Shown here: positions 42,963-54,183 of the stretch, piece by piece | How positions within the stretch are numbered: position 1 is the first letter of the stretch | Layout: every line of letters starts with the position of its first letter | Assembly: GCA_018857735.1 (NCBI GenBank) | Contig: JABMCL010000190.1 | Coordinates: 920,965-984,964 of the forward strand | Length of the DNA stretch: 64,000 nucleotides | Source of the DNA: Alviniconcha marisindica | Lineage: Eukaryota; Mollusca; Gastropoda; Provannidae | Direction of reading: 5' to 3' | Made by a program: the position numbers and the translations under genes | Notes under the pieces: generated by a model | Seen by the model: only the letters and a program-made list of their open reading frames with translations | The model's database searches: none | What the model was told of the DNA's origin: nothing

Positions 42963-43140
42963 TGTTCACGTTTCAACGCAGAACGTTTCTACTTCCACAG
43001 AGAAAATCTTCAATTACGACCAGACTTTCGACGAACAGCAGATACTTTGAAGCTACGTTGCTTTCGTAGTTTTGATTGGTTATGGTTTGTCCTTGACATG
43101 CCCTTCTGCTTTGGAGGTGTGCGCGGTTTCAGCCAATGAA
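42963..43140 (-). promoter_or_regulatory. GLUD1: GLUD1 5' UTR and proximal promoter region
   Basis: The stretch immediately upstream of the GLUD1 ATG (42962). It is more CpG-rich than the introns and carries CCAAT-like ATTGG motifs (TTTGATTGG near 43070; AGCCAATGAAATT near 43130). There is no obvious TATA box. Its extent is inferred. Confidence 0.35.
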
Positions 43141-43617
43141 ATTCAGCAAGCCTATACATAGGCCTGTTGCGTAGTCTTTACCTCTGTGTCCTGGATTGCG
43201 CCCAAGTCCCGATGTCCTCGCACTGCCTTTGGCCACAGGCATATGCAATTAGATGTTGACTGGTATGAGTCGGTAATATCCAAGGAGGCGGTCGGAAATT
43301 CAGGCTTAAACGTCATTTTTGGTCACAAAAATATCACTGAGTATCACCGTCGTGCTCAAACACTCGGGTGTCCGGCCGGACTTCCGACCTCCTTGGCCTT
43401 CGGACATGATATGGGTCAGTCAGTGATCATGTGTGTCGGAATAACACGAACTGATCTATTAGGGCACGCAGCACTCAGTGGTGCAGTCACTGACACCGGC
43501 TCAGGGCTCGGCAACACGCGGCTGTGACTGACAGGCGGGCTGACCGCCGGGGCCGCTGACTCGACTGAACTGACACTGACGTGACGTATCATATGATAGT
43601 CCGTGCGCGCGCGCGTA

Positions 43618-43686
<69 letters not shown>

Positions 43687-43715
43687 CCCCACACACACTG
43701 TGACACCCCCCCCCC

Positions 43716-43746
<31 letters not shown>

Positions 43747-43812
43747 ACCGTGGCTCACACTGACACACACACACACACTGACACACTCCACACACACACA
43801 CTGACACTGACA
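43618..43812. repeat. Interrupted (CA)n array
   Basis: CA runs broken by AACCCC, a poly-C run (43707-43717) and CTGACA pieces. It forms the first of three CA blocks in a local duplication series. Confidence 0.92.
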
Positions 43813-43816
43813 CTCA

Positions 43817-44434
<618 letters not shown>

Positions 44435-44835
44435 TCACTCTCTCACGACACTGACTGCGGACCGGCGGTGATGACAAACTCAAATAGTTTGTACTGAGTT
44501 GGATTAGCCGGATATTCAGATGGTTTAACTGTTCATCACTCAGTGACTGACATGCCGCCTACAACCACTGTTACTGACCATTTTGATTATTGTATAGTGT
44601 AGTACAACAGTACTTTGACACGGGCGGCCGTTGTCCCACCCAGGCCGTACCGTGCGTCGGTGTCAGCTGAATGATTTGACCCACGGTACGTACGGACTGA
44701 CTGAGACGGTATGTACCTGAGTTTTTACTCGCATGCCAGGTCGGTCAGTAAGAATTACCGTGGGCCTATTAGCCTACTTTGAACTTCGCTGCCTCAGTTC
44801 AATTCAGCCAGTCGCCACTCTTCTTTCTGATGATG

Positions 44836-45005
44836 ATGAAGTGATGCTTAATGTCCTCAGATGTCAGTTGACATATTAGGGACAAGTTGTGACCAATGCC
44901 GAAGCATGGTTCAATAATTCTTTACGTCCACGGAAACCAGAAGGCTCGTTAGGACGGACAGCTCAGGACGGCCACCTCGACGACTCTGAGTCACACAGCT
45001 CCTGA
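44836..45005 (-). mobile_element. GGACATTAAGC-family SINE-like copy
   Basis: On the minus strand it reads GAGGTGGCCGTCCTGAGC, then CTTCTGGTTTCCGTGGACGT, TTGGTCACAACTTGTCCCTA and ends in the GAGGACATTAAGC type. It matches the copies at 48488 (plus) and 53360 (minus) almost throughout. Confidence 0.75.
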
Positions 45006-45029
45006 ACTATGACTCTTCTTTCTGTTGAC

Positions 45030-45713
45030 TCCAGCTGACAAAAACACTTCTATCTGCCTTTGTCTTTTCCAGGTTAGACTACGCCTAGTCACTCCCTTCA
45101 GGTTGTCCTAGACACCTTCTTGAGAAGCTACACTGAAAACGTTCAAAACTCAGCAGCGGCAAGACTCAGTCGAGCGCTCAAAGCTCATAATTATAAAAGA
45201 CTGAGATCCAGTTTCACCCCTGCTCAGCCGGAACTCATTATTGGCTGCCTGTCAAACACGTTTTGCCGAGTATTAGTTATCAACTCCTCGCCACTCTTTC
45301 TGACACAGAGCTCTGATGAGCTGTGTGAGAGTCGAGGTGGCCGTCCTGGGCTCCCGTCCCTAATAAGCCTACGGTTTCTGTGGACGTAAAGCAACACTTC
45401 AGCCACTCCTTTTTCTACGATACAGCCCCAGCCAGTTATCTGTCTGGTCACGTCTTCTCCAGCCTGTGTACTGTCCATCAAAACAACTCCGCGGCTCCTA
45501 ACGCGGGTTCTGACGCAAGAACACAACGCAGGGCCACATGCCGTTTAGATCAAAACTCTTTTCCATAATTATGCTGCACCGTCAGTCTGTCTGGGTTCCC
45601 TGCCTCGTGAAATTAGACACATTCCGTCAACCACTACGTTTGAAACCGCTCTGAAGGCCCACCTGTTTAAAACCTACTTCTCAGTGCTAGCAGATTCTCT
45701 GCCAAACTGCTAA
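45030..45713 (+). pseudogene. Dead non-LTR retrotransposon, reverse transcriptase 3' end
   Basis: Short pieces in different frames follow the order of a CR1/L2-type reverse transcriptase C-terminus: RLDYA-like (about 45073), LEKLH and VQNSAAARLSR (about 45120-45175), WLPVK-like, TAPASYLSG (about 45423), and finally SLPREIRHIPSTTTFETALK then AHLFKTYF before a TAA at 45711-45713. Frameshifts and stops disrupt it, and the usual Trp of the WNSLP motif is lost. A SINE-like copy interrupts it at about 45300-45402. It is followed after 20 bp by a (TG)n array. Confidence 0.72.
45300..45402 (+). mobile_element. SINE-like copy nested in the LINE relic
   Basis: GAGTCGAGGTGGCCGTCCTG, then CCCGTCCCTAATAAGCCTAC and GGTTTCTGTGGACGTAAAGC match the plus-strand copy at 48488. 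It separates two parts of the reverse transcriptase relic that would otherwise be adjacent, so it inserted after the LINE. Confidence 0.7.
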
Positions 45714-45733
45714 GTTATTTTACTGATGTGCTC

Positions 45734-45768
45734 TGTGTGTGTGTGTGTGTGTGTGTGTTGTGTGTGTG

Positions 45769-45801
<33 letters not shown>

Positions 45802-45896
45802 GGGTGGTCGTTGCTGTGTGTGGGTATGTGTCGTGTGGTGTGTGTGCGTGGTGTGTGTGCCAGTGCGTGTGTGTGCGTGCATGTATGTGCGTGTCG

Positions 45897-45973
<77 letters not shown>

Positions 45974-46107
45974 TGTGGTGTGTGTGCGGTGTGCGTGTGT
46001 TGCGCGTGTGTGGTGTGTTGTGTGTGTGTGTGTGTGTGTGGTGTGTGTGTGTGTGTGTGTGTGTGTTGCGCCGCGGGAGCGTTCGCCGTGTGCGCGTGTG
46101 CGTGTGT

Positions 46108-46189
<82 letters not shown>
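45734..46189. repeat. Long interrupted (TG)n array
   Basis: About 455 bp of TG-rich repeat with GTGTGGTGTG, GTGCGTG and one unique island (GCGCCGCGGGAGCGTTCGCC near 46067). It directly follows the LINE relic and ends in AATTGAATTTGAATTTGAAT. Confidence 0.93.
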
Positions 46190-46192
<3 letters not shown>

Positions 46193-46657
46193 TGAATTTG
46201 AATTTGAATATTGCACAGCGTGCCGACCTCTATTCCTATGTTAGACCGAGGTTCATTCTTTAAAAATATTTTTTGATTATTAGGCGACTCAGATCTTTGT
46301 CATTGTATTTGTATGACGTCTTTCGAACGCTAATTAACTCTCTAAGTTGCTTGTTGACTAGTTCAACCGGTCTTTGTCATTATTGACTGGTGACACTGAC
46401 TGACTCGTTCGTTCGTTCAATGTTGCTTTAGGTCTACTGACAGAGACAATATTAAAGGACAAGTCCAAGGTTAGGGGTGATTTTTGACACGATTTCCGTT
46501 AAACTTGCTCAATGAGAACGATGATGTAGGTGAAACTGTGATCTGAGGGTTATAAATGCACGAAAAAAGGCATTTTCTGTGGTACCGAAAGCATCACCAT
46601 GACGCCCAAATCACGTGACCATATGCCTATTACGTCACTCTGGGGAGTCGCTGCAAA

Positions 46658-46861
46658 ATGGCCGACTCGAGCTCCGAAGACGAAACTGATACTTTGCCCG
46701 AGAGACCCACAAGGATACAGCCGTATCAGTTTGAACCTGTCAGGCAGGATTTTGAAAGAGTACCGGAACATCGTGTCAGCTTCGAAGCAAACCCCATGCG
46801 GTATTCCATGGGGTTTGCGAAATCGCACTCACTGAAGTGCTCGCTACACAAATGGGCGTGA
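46658..46861 (+). pseudogene. N-terminal stub of an acidic, P2X7-tail-like protein
   Basis: A 67-codon ORF starts MADSSSEDETD, then RPTRIQPYQFEPVRQDFERV. An acidic serine-rich start followed by I-x-P-Y-x-F-E-P is, from memory, like the start of invertebrate proteins carrying a P2X7 C-terminal-type domain. That zinc-binding domain itself is absent. The ORF ends near the middle of the TIR element, where it meets the opposing THAP ORF. It is probably a truncated remnant; a short intact gene is less likely. Confidence 0.45.
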
Positions 46862-47020
46862 CTGATGCAGCGCAGCAAGAAAGTCAGCTCGTTTGAACTG
46901 TATAAATTTAATCGGCCACTTTCGCCTCACTGCGGGTTGATTGCGCGGGAGCTTGTGCATTGTTATACCTGGGGTCGTCTGCGAATTGTTACAGTTCGCG
47001 GCAACACAGTAGGCCGGCAT
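46844..47020 (-). pseudogene. N-terminal stub of a THAP zinc-finger protein
   Basis: A 58-codon ORF begins MPAYCVAANCNNS. The pattern M-P-x-x-C-x4-C followed by a basic stretch (HKLPRNQPAVRRKW) is the opening of a THAP C2CH DNA-binding domain, as found in P-element- and Kolobok-type transposases and in host THAP proteins. The second half (C-x2-H and AVPTxF box) is missing. The frame closes at 46844, where the opposing ORF ends, as expected if the centre of a larger element was deleted. Confidence 0.55.
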
Positions 47021-47309
47021 AGTTAACTTTTTTGTCGACCACACGCATACACACTTTACTGAAGAATCTAAGATGGCAACCGCACTGACTCCCCAGACTG
47101 ACGTCACTTCCGGGAAAGTCACGTGACTGATGGAGAACCCGAGACTGTAGTCTCGGCCAACCTACAGAAAATAAAATCGATTAAAAACCCAATTAAACTT
47201 TTTTTTTTACTTTTTTTATTTCATTCAGTAAATCTGAAACTAGTGACCCATTTGTCAATCATTTCGATGGTCATTTTGCATACTTAAAAAACCTTGGACT
47301 TTTACTTTA

Positions 47310-47695
47310 CGGACTGTTAGGCACGGGGAGCCCAGGACGGCCAACTCGACCTTCACACATCTCCTGAGATCTGTGACACTGACTCAGTTTCGTTTCAGTG
47401 TTGGCTTTACGTCCACAGAAACCACCAGGCTTACTAAAAAAAAAACGGCCGGGAGTCGAGGACGGCCACCTCGACGTTCACACAGCTCCTGAGCTCTGAC
47501 TCAGTAAGTTGTTGTGTTGATGTGGAGCTTAATGTCCTCGGATGTCGGGTTGACATATTCGGGGACAAACTGTGACCAATGCGTGTGCATGGTTCAATGT
47601 TGCTTTACGTTCCACAGAAACCATGATGTTCATTAGGACGGGGATCCCAGGACGGCCACCTCGACGTTCACACAGCTCCTGAACTGTGACTCAGT
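47310..47695 (-). mobile_element. Cluster of three SINE-like 3' ends
   Basis: Three minus-strand copies (about 47310-47385, 47395-47505, 47520-47695) each carry AGGACGGCC-ACCTCGAC and TCCACAGAAACC, with CACACAGCTCCTGA. They lie head-to-tail beside the full-length copy at 47700. A string of similar elements in one orientation suggests tandem insertion or local duplication. Confidence 0.7.
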
Positions 47696-47699
47696 AAGT

Positions 47700-48020
47700 A
47701 AGTAAGTAAACATTGTGCTTAACGTCCACAGAAGCCATAAGGCTTATTTGGGACGGGGTGAAGGGGGAGAAGGGGGGAATGGGAGGTGGGGGGAGAAGGG
47801 GAGATTATATACCCGCATCGCTACACTGTCACCACCAGAATGACTTCTGTATTAAGCCGGTGGGCAGCGACGAGGGCCATTTTAATGTTTCATATTGTCA
47901 GGGACAAAGTCACAAGACAGTGTCCACAGACCAGAGAAAAGAGAGCCGAAGCGGATTCGAACCGATGTCCCTCTGTTTACGAGTCTAACGCGGCCTTAGC
48001 GCTAGGTCACACCGGCTCAC
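47700..48020 (-). mobile_element. Near full-length tRNA-derived SINE
   Basis: On the minus strand the element starts GAGCCGGTGTGACCTAGCGC, which works as box A, and continues to GGTTCGAATCC (box B, about 47965-47955). The outer GAGCCG and CGGCTC can pair like an acceptor stem. A ~200-bp body follows, and the 3' end has the family signature AAGCCTTATGGCTTCTGTGG then ACGTTAAGCAC. This copy links the truncated 3' ends scattered nearby to a tRNA-derived head. A functional tRNA is unlikely because the D and anticodon arms fit poorly. Confidence 0.65.
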
Positions 48021-48423
48021 CAAATGACTGAGTGCCAAGCTGCCGGATAAAGAAGGTACCAAACGACCCGACACGGCCGGATGGCTGCATGCGTCAAAAC
48101 AGGCCGCAGCCGGAATTGGGATGCGACACTGAAGCGAGACCTACACGCCATGGCCGGCATTTGGGAGTGGCGGCTTTGTACCGGCACAATCATGCCGCAG
48201 TGACGTCAGTACCGGCACGGCATCACGTCCGGCTCAGTCCTTACAATCGAGCCGTCCTTGGTGAAATTAGAGTCGTCTTCTTCTTCTTCCTCCGTGAAGA
48301 GGGCCCGAGTTCAACGTTATAAAGAAGGCCTGACACTTTTAGTGTCTGCTGGGTTATTTTGGTGTGGCAGAATCGGTCGTGGAGCACAAGATCTCAGCTA
48401 TGTGTGTATGTGATCCTTTTGCA

Positions 48424-48427
48424 TCGC

Positions 48428-48458
<31 letters not shown>
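48424..48458. repeat. (TA)n microsatellite
   Basis: About 15 AT units, followed by a short GA-rich stretch. Confidence 0.9.
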
Positions 48459-48461
<3 letters not shown>

Positions 48462-48487
48462 GAAAAAAGAGAGGAGAGAGAGAGAGC

Positions 48488-48645
48488 TGAGGAGAGTCGA
48501 GGTGGCCGTCCTGGGCTGTCCGTCCTAACGAGCCTTCTGGTTTCCGTGGACGTAAAGCTATATTGAACCATGCTTCGGCATTGGTCTCAGCTTGTCCCTA
48601 ATATGTCAACCGACATCCGAGGACATTAAGCAACACAACCGAACC

Positions 48646-48648
<3 letters not shown>
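48488..48648 (+). mobile_element. SINE-like copy with GA/CA tail
   Basis: Plus-strand copy with GAGTCGAGGTGGCCGTCCTG, GCCTTCTGGTTTCCGTGGAC, ATATGTCAACCGACATCCGA and GGACATTAAGCAACACAACC. It runs directly into a (GA)n then (CA)n array. Confidence 0.75.
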
Positions 48649-48742
<94 letters not shown>

Positions 48743-48761
48743 ACACACACACACACTCACA

Positions 48762-48849
<88 letters not shown>
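48649..48849. repeat. (GA)n(CA)n compound microsatellite
   Basis: About 29 GA units (48649-48706) continue as about 70 CA units with minor breaks (48707-48849). Confidence 0.95.
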
Positions 48850-48851
<2 letters not shown>

Positions 48852-49339
48852 GCGGGGACCTCGATTTATACTGAGTCTCATCCGAAGGACTTTTATTTTA
48901 AGTTTTTAGGGTGTGCCACAGAATCTGACTCCGAAGAAACCCGCAAAGCCTAGCACAAAACGGTCACCCATCCATTGGGTGGAGGGCCACGTTCGATCGT
49001 GCTTGGCTCGGGTTTTTGGTGAGAGCGAGTACATCATATAATTATAGGTATATATGTGTGTTTTGCTCTGCCCCACTGATTCTCCTCGATCAAAGAGTCC
49101 TTTCTGTGATGACAATGAAAGATCGGCGGCTTTGCATGAGAAGGCCGCTGACGCAATCCTGTATTCCTGATTTTTTCAATTTTTGTTGTTATGTTGTTGT
49201 GGTGTGTGCTTGCGTGCGTGCGTGCGTGCGTGCAACGCAATGTTTGTTGTTATGTTGTTGTGATGTTGTTGTGGTGGTGCGTGCGTGCGTGCAACGCACT
49301 GTTTGTTGTTATGTTGTTGTGGTGGTGTGTGCGTGCGTG

Positions 49340-49581
<242 letters not shown>

Positions 49582-49794
49582 ATCGGTACGACTTAAGAAA
49601 ACGAGTTCCTCCACAACGGCCAGATTACGCAATGACTGATCAACGTGTGACTGACGCAGTGTACCCAATGACTCGTAGAGGCATGGCGAACTTTAAACGG
49701 ATTTTGAATAGGAAGCCGACGCGGGTATGCGACAGGCCGCGAATCCAAGAAACTTTGACGACCTTTTCGTCACGTCAGCGGCATTGCCGTCAGA

Positions 49795-49932
49795 CGTGTG
49801 CGCGTGTGGGGGGAAAGAGATTAAGGGGCTGGCATTGGGGGTATTATCAGTAAGCGTGTGTGTGTGTGTGTGTTGTGTGGCGGGGAAAGGGGTTAAGGGG
49901 TGGGCATTGGGGGTATTATCAGTAAGTGTGTG

Positions 49933-49978
<46 letters not shown>

Positions 49979-50030
49979 CGGGGAAAGGAGTTAAGGGGTG
50001 GGCACTGGGGGTATTATCAATAAGCGTGTG

Positions 50031-50115
<85 letters not shown>

Positions 50116-50189
50116 CGTGTGCGTGGGCGTGTGCGTGCGTGGGCGGTGTGTGTGTGGGTGTGTGGGTGTGGGTGTGTGCGTGCGTGGGC

Positions 50190-50268
<79 letters not shown>
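49795..50268. repeat. Triplicated ~55-bp unit with embedded TG arrays
   Basis: GGGAAAGRGRTTAAGGGGYK, then GGCAYTGGGGGTATTATCA and TAAGYGTGTG occurs at about 49811, 49881 and 49981, each time followed by a TG array. The second and third are more alike than the first. The last TG block (50033-50268) includes a TGCGTGGGCG island. Confidence 0.88.
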
Positions 50269-50269
<1 letters not shown>

Positions 50270-50714
50270 CGTGTTGAGTTAGTTCCGCCGCAGCTCCGGC
50301 CTGCAGTGGTTCTGGCATTTGCGTCTCAGTCTCGGCAGTAACGCTAGTTAGGCTGGGAACGTCTGGTGGAAAACTGATCTGTCAACTTCTGAAATAATTT
50401 GGGCTCATTTCTGTGGCCGCATAACACGGCGGCCGGCCGTTTACAACAACTGGGCCACCAAGGACCGTCAGTTAATAACACCATCGCTATTCAATACTGA
50501 GCGGGCGACGAAGAGACTGATTCAGCCAACTGAAAAAGACCTCGTCCGCGTCGGGGTATACGTAGTATCTTCACCTAGGCGGCATAGACTGAAGGTGACT
50601 GAGGCCGCAGTGCGGGCTGGGTCAATGATCGGCTCGTCTTTATCTCGGGTGACCTGAAAGGACACGAGAAAAAGGCTTGGCGTTATCCGGAAATCAGTGT
50701 AGGACTATGCAACC

Positions 50715-51912
50715 TCTATGGCCACCTGAGCCAAAGGGCTCTAAGATACACCTGAGCCAAACGGCTATAAGATCCGCCTGAGCCAAAGGGACGCTCTAAG
50801 ATCCACCTGAGGGGTGCTGTACTGAAAAAATACCAGGGAAGGGGCACCCTAAGAGCTGAGCCAATGGGGCGCTCTAAGATCCACCTGAGCCTAAGGGGCG
50901 CTCTAGAATCCACCTGAGCCTAAGGGGCGCTCTAAAATCCAAGTGAGCCTAAGGGGCGCTCTAAAATCCACCTGAGCCTAAGGGGCGCTCTAGAATCCAC
51001 CTGAGCCTAAGGGGCGCTCTAGAATCCACCTGAGCCTAAGGGGCGCTTAAATCCCTGAGCCTAAGGGGCGTCTAAATCCACCTGAGCCTAAGGGGCGCTC
51101 TAAAATCCAAGTGAGCCTAAGGGGCGCTCTAAAATCCAAGTGAGCCTAAGGGGCGCTCTAAAATCCAAGTGAGCCTAAGGGGCGCTCTAAAATCCAAGTG
51201 AGCCTAAGGGGCGCTCTAAAACCACCGAGCCTAAGGGGTGCTCTAAATCCATGAGCCTAAGGGGCGCTCTAAAATCCACCTGAGCCTAAGGGGTGCTCTA
51301 AAATCCACCTGAGCCTAAGGGGCGCTCTAAAATCCACCTGAGCCTAAGGGGCGCTCTAAAATCCACCTGAGCCTAAGGGGCGCTCTAAAATCCACCTGAG
51401 CCTAAGGGGCGCTCTAAAATCCAAGTGAGCCTAAGGGGCGCTCTAAAATCCACCTGAGCCTAAGGGGCGCTCTAAAATCCAAGTGAGCCTAAGGGGCGTT
51501 CTAAAATCCACCTGAGCCTAAGGGGTGCTCTAAGATCCACCCGAGCCTAAGGGGTGCTCTAAGATCCACACTGATGAGCCCAAGGACCGCTCTAAGATAC
51601 ACCTGAGCCAAATATGGCGCTCTAAGATCCACCTGAGCCTATGGGGCGCTTCGTTTCAGTAAGATCCACCTGGGCCAAAGGGGTGCTCTAAGGTCCACAT
51701 GAGCTAAAGGGGCGCTCTAAGGTCCACATGAGCTAAAGGGGCGCTCTAAGATCCACCTGAGCTTAATGGGCGCTCTATGATCTACCCGGCTGAGCCTAAG
51801 GGGCGCTCTAAGATCCACCTGAGCCTAAGGGGCGCTGTAAGATGATCCGCCACCTGAGCCTAAGGGGCGCTCTAAGATCCACCTGAACCTAAGGAGCGCT
51901 CTAAGATCCCGA
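50715..51912. repeat. 29-bp minisatellite (~40 copies, two variants)
   Basis: The unit has CTGAGCCTAAGGGGCGCTCT then AAAATCCAC, about 40 copies over 1.2 kb. The first and last few are diverged (CTGAGCCAAAGGG type). Central copies alternate between a CCACCTGAG and a CCAAGTGAG junction, forming runs of each type. No reading frame or conserved spacers are seen. Confidence 0.95.
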
Positions 51913-52599
51913 TTATTACAGTATCATAATTGTCACCATTATTATTGAATATAGGACTGTGTAACATGCCGTGGCGCGGCCTCCGGGAAGACCAGCTTCG
52001 CTCCCAAAGGGTGTTCCACAGGGAACACTGACGAAAGCCTCAGTTTTACTTTCAGTCAGTTTTTTTTTAGCGAGGACAGCGCCGAGTATTGTTATGCCGG
52101 TCACTGAGTGTGCGGGCCGGTTCAGCGACAGACTCGGCCGCTGACTAGCTGAACCGCCGGCTGAACCGGCTGCCGTGACCGTGACCGTGACCGTTCGGCC
52201 GCTCACTGAACTGAACGTCAGTGAGGCCGCCCTGACCGTGACCGCTGCTAGACTGAACTGATGTGTCTGTGTAGCTCAGGTTATGTTTGTGTAGCTCAGG
52301 TCAGTTATCAGTAGAGCCGGACGATCGGTCGGGGCTCAATGCCACTAGTAAGTAAGTAAATATGGTGCTTAGTTTAACGTCCAGGGACGGCCGGGAGAAG
52401 GGGGTGGGGGTGGGGGGTATGGAGGTGGGGGAAGAGGGAGTGGAACGCCAGTAGTGCCGAGAACAACCCGTATACTGAGAAGCCGGCCGCCGTGACTGCC
52501 CGATGCACGTGTAACTGACTCAGTATATCGAGTTCGGACACACTGAGACACACTAGTGGCTGGACCACAGACTGGATCCACTGTCTCAGTGTTGTTGTT

Positions 52600-53540
52600 G
52601 TTGTTGTTGTTAAAGTGTAGTTACGTCCACAGAAACCGTAGGTTTATTAGGGACGGGATCCCAGGACGTCCACCTCGACTTTCACACGGCAGCGCTCCTG
52701 ATAGTCGAGCTCTCCTCGTCCACTGTCTTTTTCAGTTGCCCGTTCATATCGATGATGTCAGTGCTCGGACTGCCCGGCCTTGGTGGCTTCAGTGTCAGTT
52801 CAGTGTCTGTTGTCTCTGGGCTGGACTGACACGCGACATAGCGGTTTCAGGTGATGCCGACCCCCAATGACACGGCAGATGGAGACCAGCCCCGGCTCTG
52901 AACAGTGCTTGCACTGCCGGATGGACGAAGGGTGCAGCGCAGTGTCTTTGCGGCGCTGACTCCAGGTACCAGCTCTAGTAGAGGTCAGTTGAAGTGTTGC
53001 TTTACCCCTTTCAGAGTTCAGTGTTGCTTTACGTCCACAGAGACCGCGGCACGGACTATTAGGGACGGGGAGCCCAGGACTCGGCCACCTCAGTCGACTT
53101 TCACACAGCTCCTGAGCTCTGATTTACGTCCACAGAAACCGTAGGTTTATCGGTTAGGGACGGGAGCCCAGAACGTCCACCTCGACTTTTACGGCATAGC
53201 TCCTGAGCTCTATCTAATAGAGGGCCTCATTTGAAACAGCAGACAGATCCAGCCGACCCCGACAGTATCATCTGGCGGCCCATGCCGCCGCGGCAGGGAT
53301 ACTCATTCAGCAAAATGTAGTGTCTCGGCTGAGTTTGGCTCAGACGGCGTGGAGGCAGAGATGATGATGAAGTGATGCTTTATGTCCTCAGATGTCAGTT
53401 GACATATTAGAGACAAGTTGTGACCAATGCCGAAGCACGGTGCAATAAATCTTTACGTCCACGGAAACCAGAAGGCTCGTTAGGACGGGCAGTCCAGGAC
53501 GTCCACCTCGACTCTCACACAGCTCCTGAACCATGCGGAG
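52600..53540 (-). mobile_element. Cluster of SINE-like 3' ends
   Basis: Four minus-orientation copies (about 52600-52715, 53005-53115, 53120-53225, 53360-53540) share TTACGTCCACAGAAACCGTA or TTTACGTCCACGGAAACCAG with CCAGGACGTCCACCTCGACT. The last is long and nearly matches 44836-45005. A short piece with TTAGTTTAACGTCCAGG lies at 52365-52390. The stretch between copies is otherwise unassigned. Confidence 0.7.
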
Positions 53541-53967
53541 GCAGAGTAACTAGAGTAGGCTACTGTACCTCCCTTCCTTCCTCAGTCCTTCCCTTCCGGC
53601 CTTAACTGATAAACTTGAATCAGTCAAGGCCGCAGACTGTCACGTTTTGATCAAGTCAGTGGTACTCTCTTCAATAAGTCAGGGCATTGTTTAGATTTTT
53701 CTAGTTATTAATTTTCAACTTGATTTTTTTCATCTGTCAGTCTTTCAAGTTAAGACCATGTTAACAATTAACGGGACTGGCTGCACGTGACACCCAAACT
53801 GATAAACGTCTCACCGTCTCACGTCCTTGGACGTCATGTTGCACGCACGCCACGGCCACGGCCTCACTGATCGAGCAGCCGCGGCATCGGGCACGCCGAA
53901 AATCACTTCATTAGTGCGTGCGGCTTCTTCCCGGGCCGCAAACCCGTTACAGTAATAAGTTATTACA

Positions 53968-54178
53968 GGGCGTAGATGAGCGCATGATAAATGTACATTA
54001 CTTTTTATTACAAATGTACATTACTTTTTATTATAAATGCATTACTTTTTATTATAAATGTACATTACTTTTTATTATAAATGTACATTACTTTTTTTAT
54101 TATAAACGTACATTACTTTTTATTATGATAATAAAAAGTAATGTACATTTATCATGCGCATGATAAATGTACATTATT
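53968..54178. repeat. 22-bp tandem repeat ending in nested palindromes
   Basis: Seven copies of AATGTACATTACTTTTTATT plus AT in one direction are followed by an inverted copy (ATAATAAAAAGTAATGTAC at about 54127-54145). The palindrome made by AATGTACATTTATCATGC and its inverse GCATGATAAATGTACATT (54138-54173) comes next. The same GCATGATAAATGTACATT also opens the array at about 53982. Confidence 0.85.
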
Positions 54179-54183
54179 TTTTT

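Larger units (their letters stand above)
46456..47306. mobile_element. TIR element with two inward-facing gene starts (THAP / P2X7-tail-like)
   Basis: The left end AGGACAAGTCCAAGGTT (46456) and the right end, which on the minus strand reads AGTAAAAGTCCAAGGTT (47306), are inverted copies. TTAA precedes the left end and TTAC follows the right end, fitting a TTAA target duplication with one change. A second inverted pair lies inside: TCACGTGAC with ACGTCACTCTGGGGAGTC at 46611-46652, mirrored at about 47127-47082. Each inner repeat is followed by a translation start: a plus-strand acidic ORF (46658) and a minus-strand THAP-type ORF (47020). The two converge and overlap. A TTAA target and a THAP domain are known of Kolobok-type transposons, but assignment to that group is inference. 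Confidence 0.65.

Noticed and set aside
47950..48020. tRNA gene on the minus strand
   Set aside because: Boxes A and B are good and the outer stem pairs, but the D and anticodon arms are poor and the sequence continues into a SINE body and tail, so it is called a SINE.
50715..51912. CRISPR-like array of regular repeats
   Set aside because: The 29-bp units are contiguous with no spacers, and the context is an animal genome. The 28.9, 33.0 and 36.6 kb arrays were rejected as CRISPR for the same reason.
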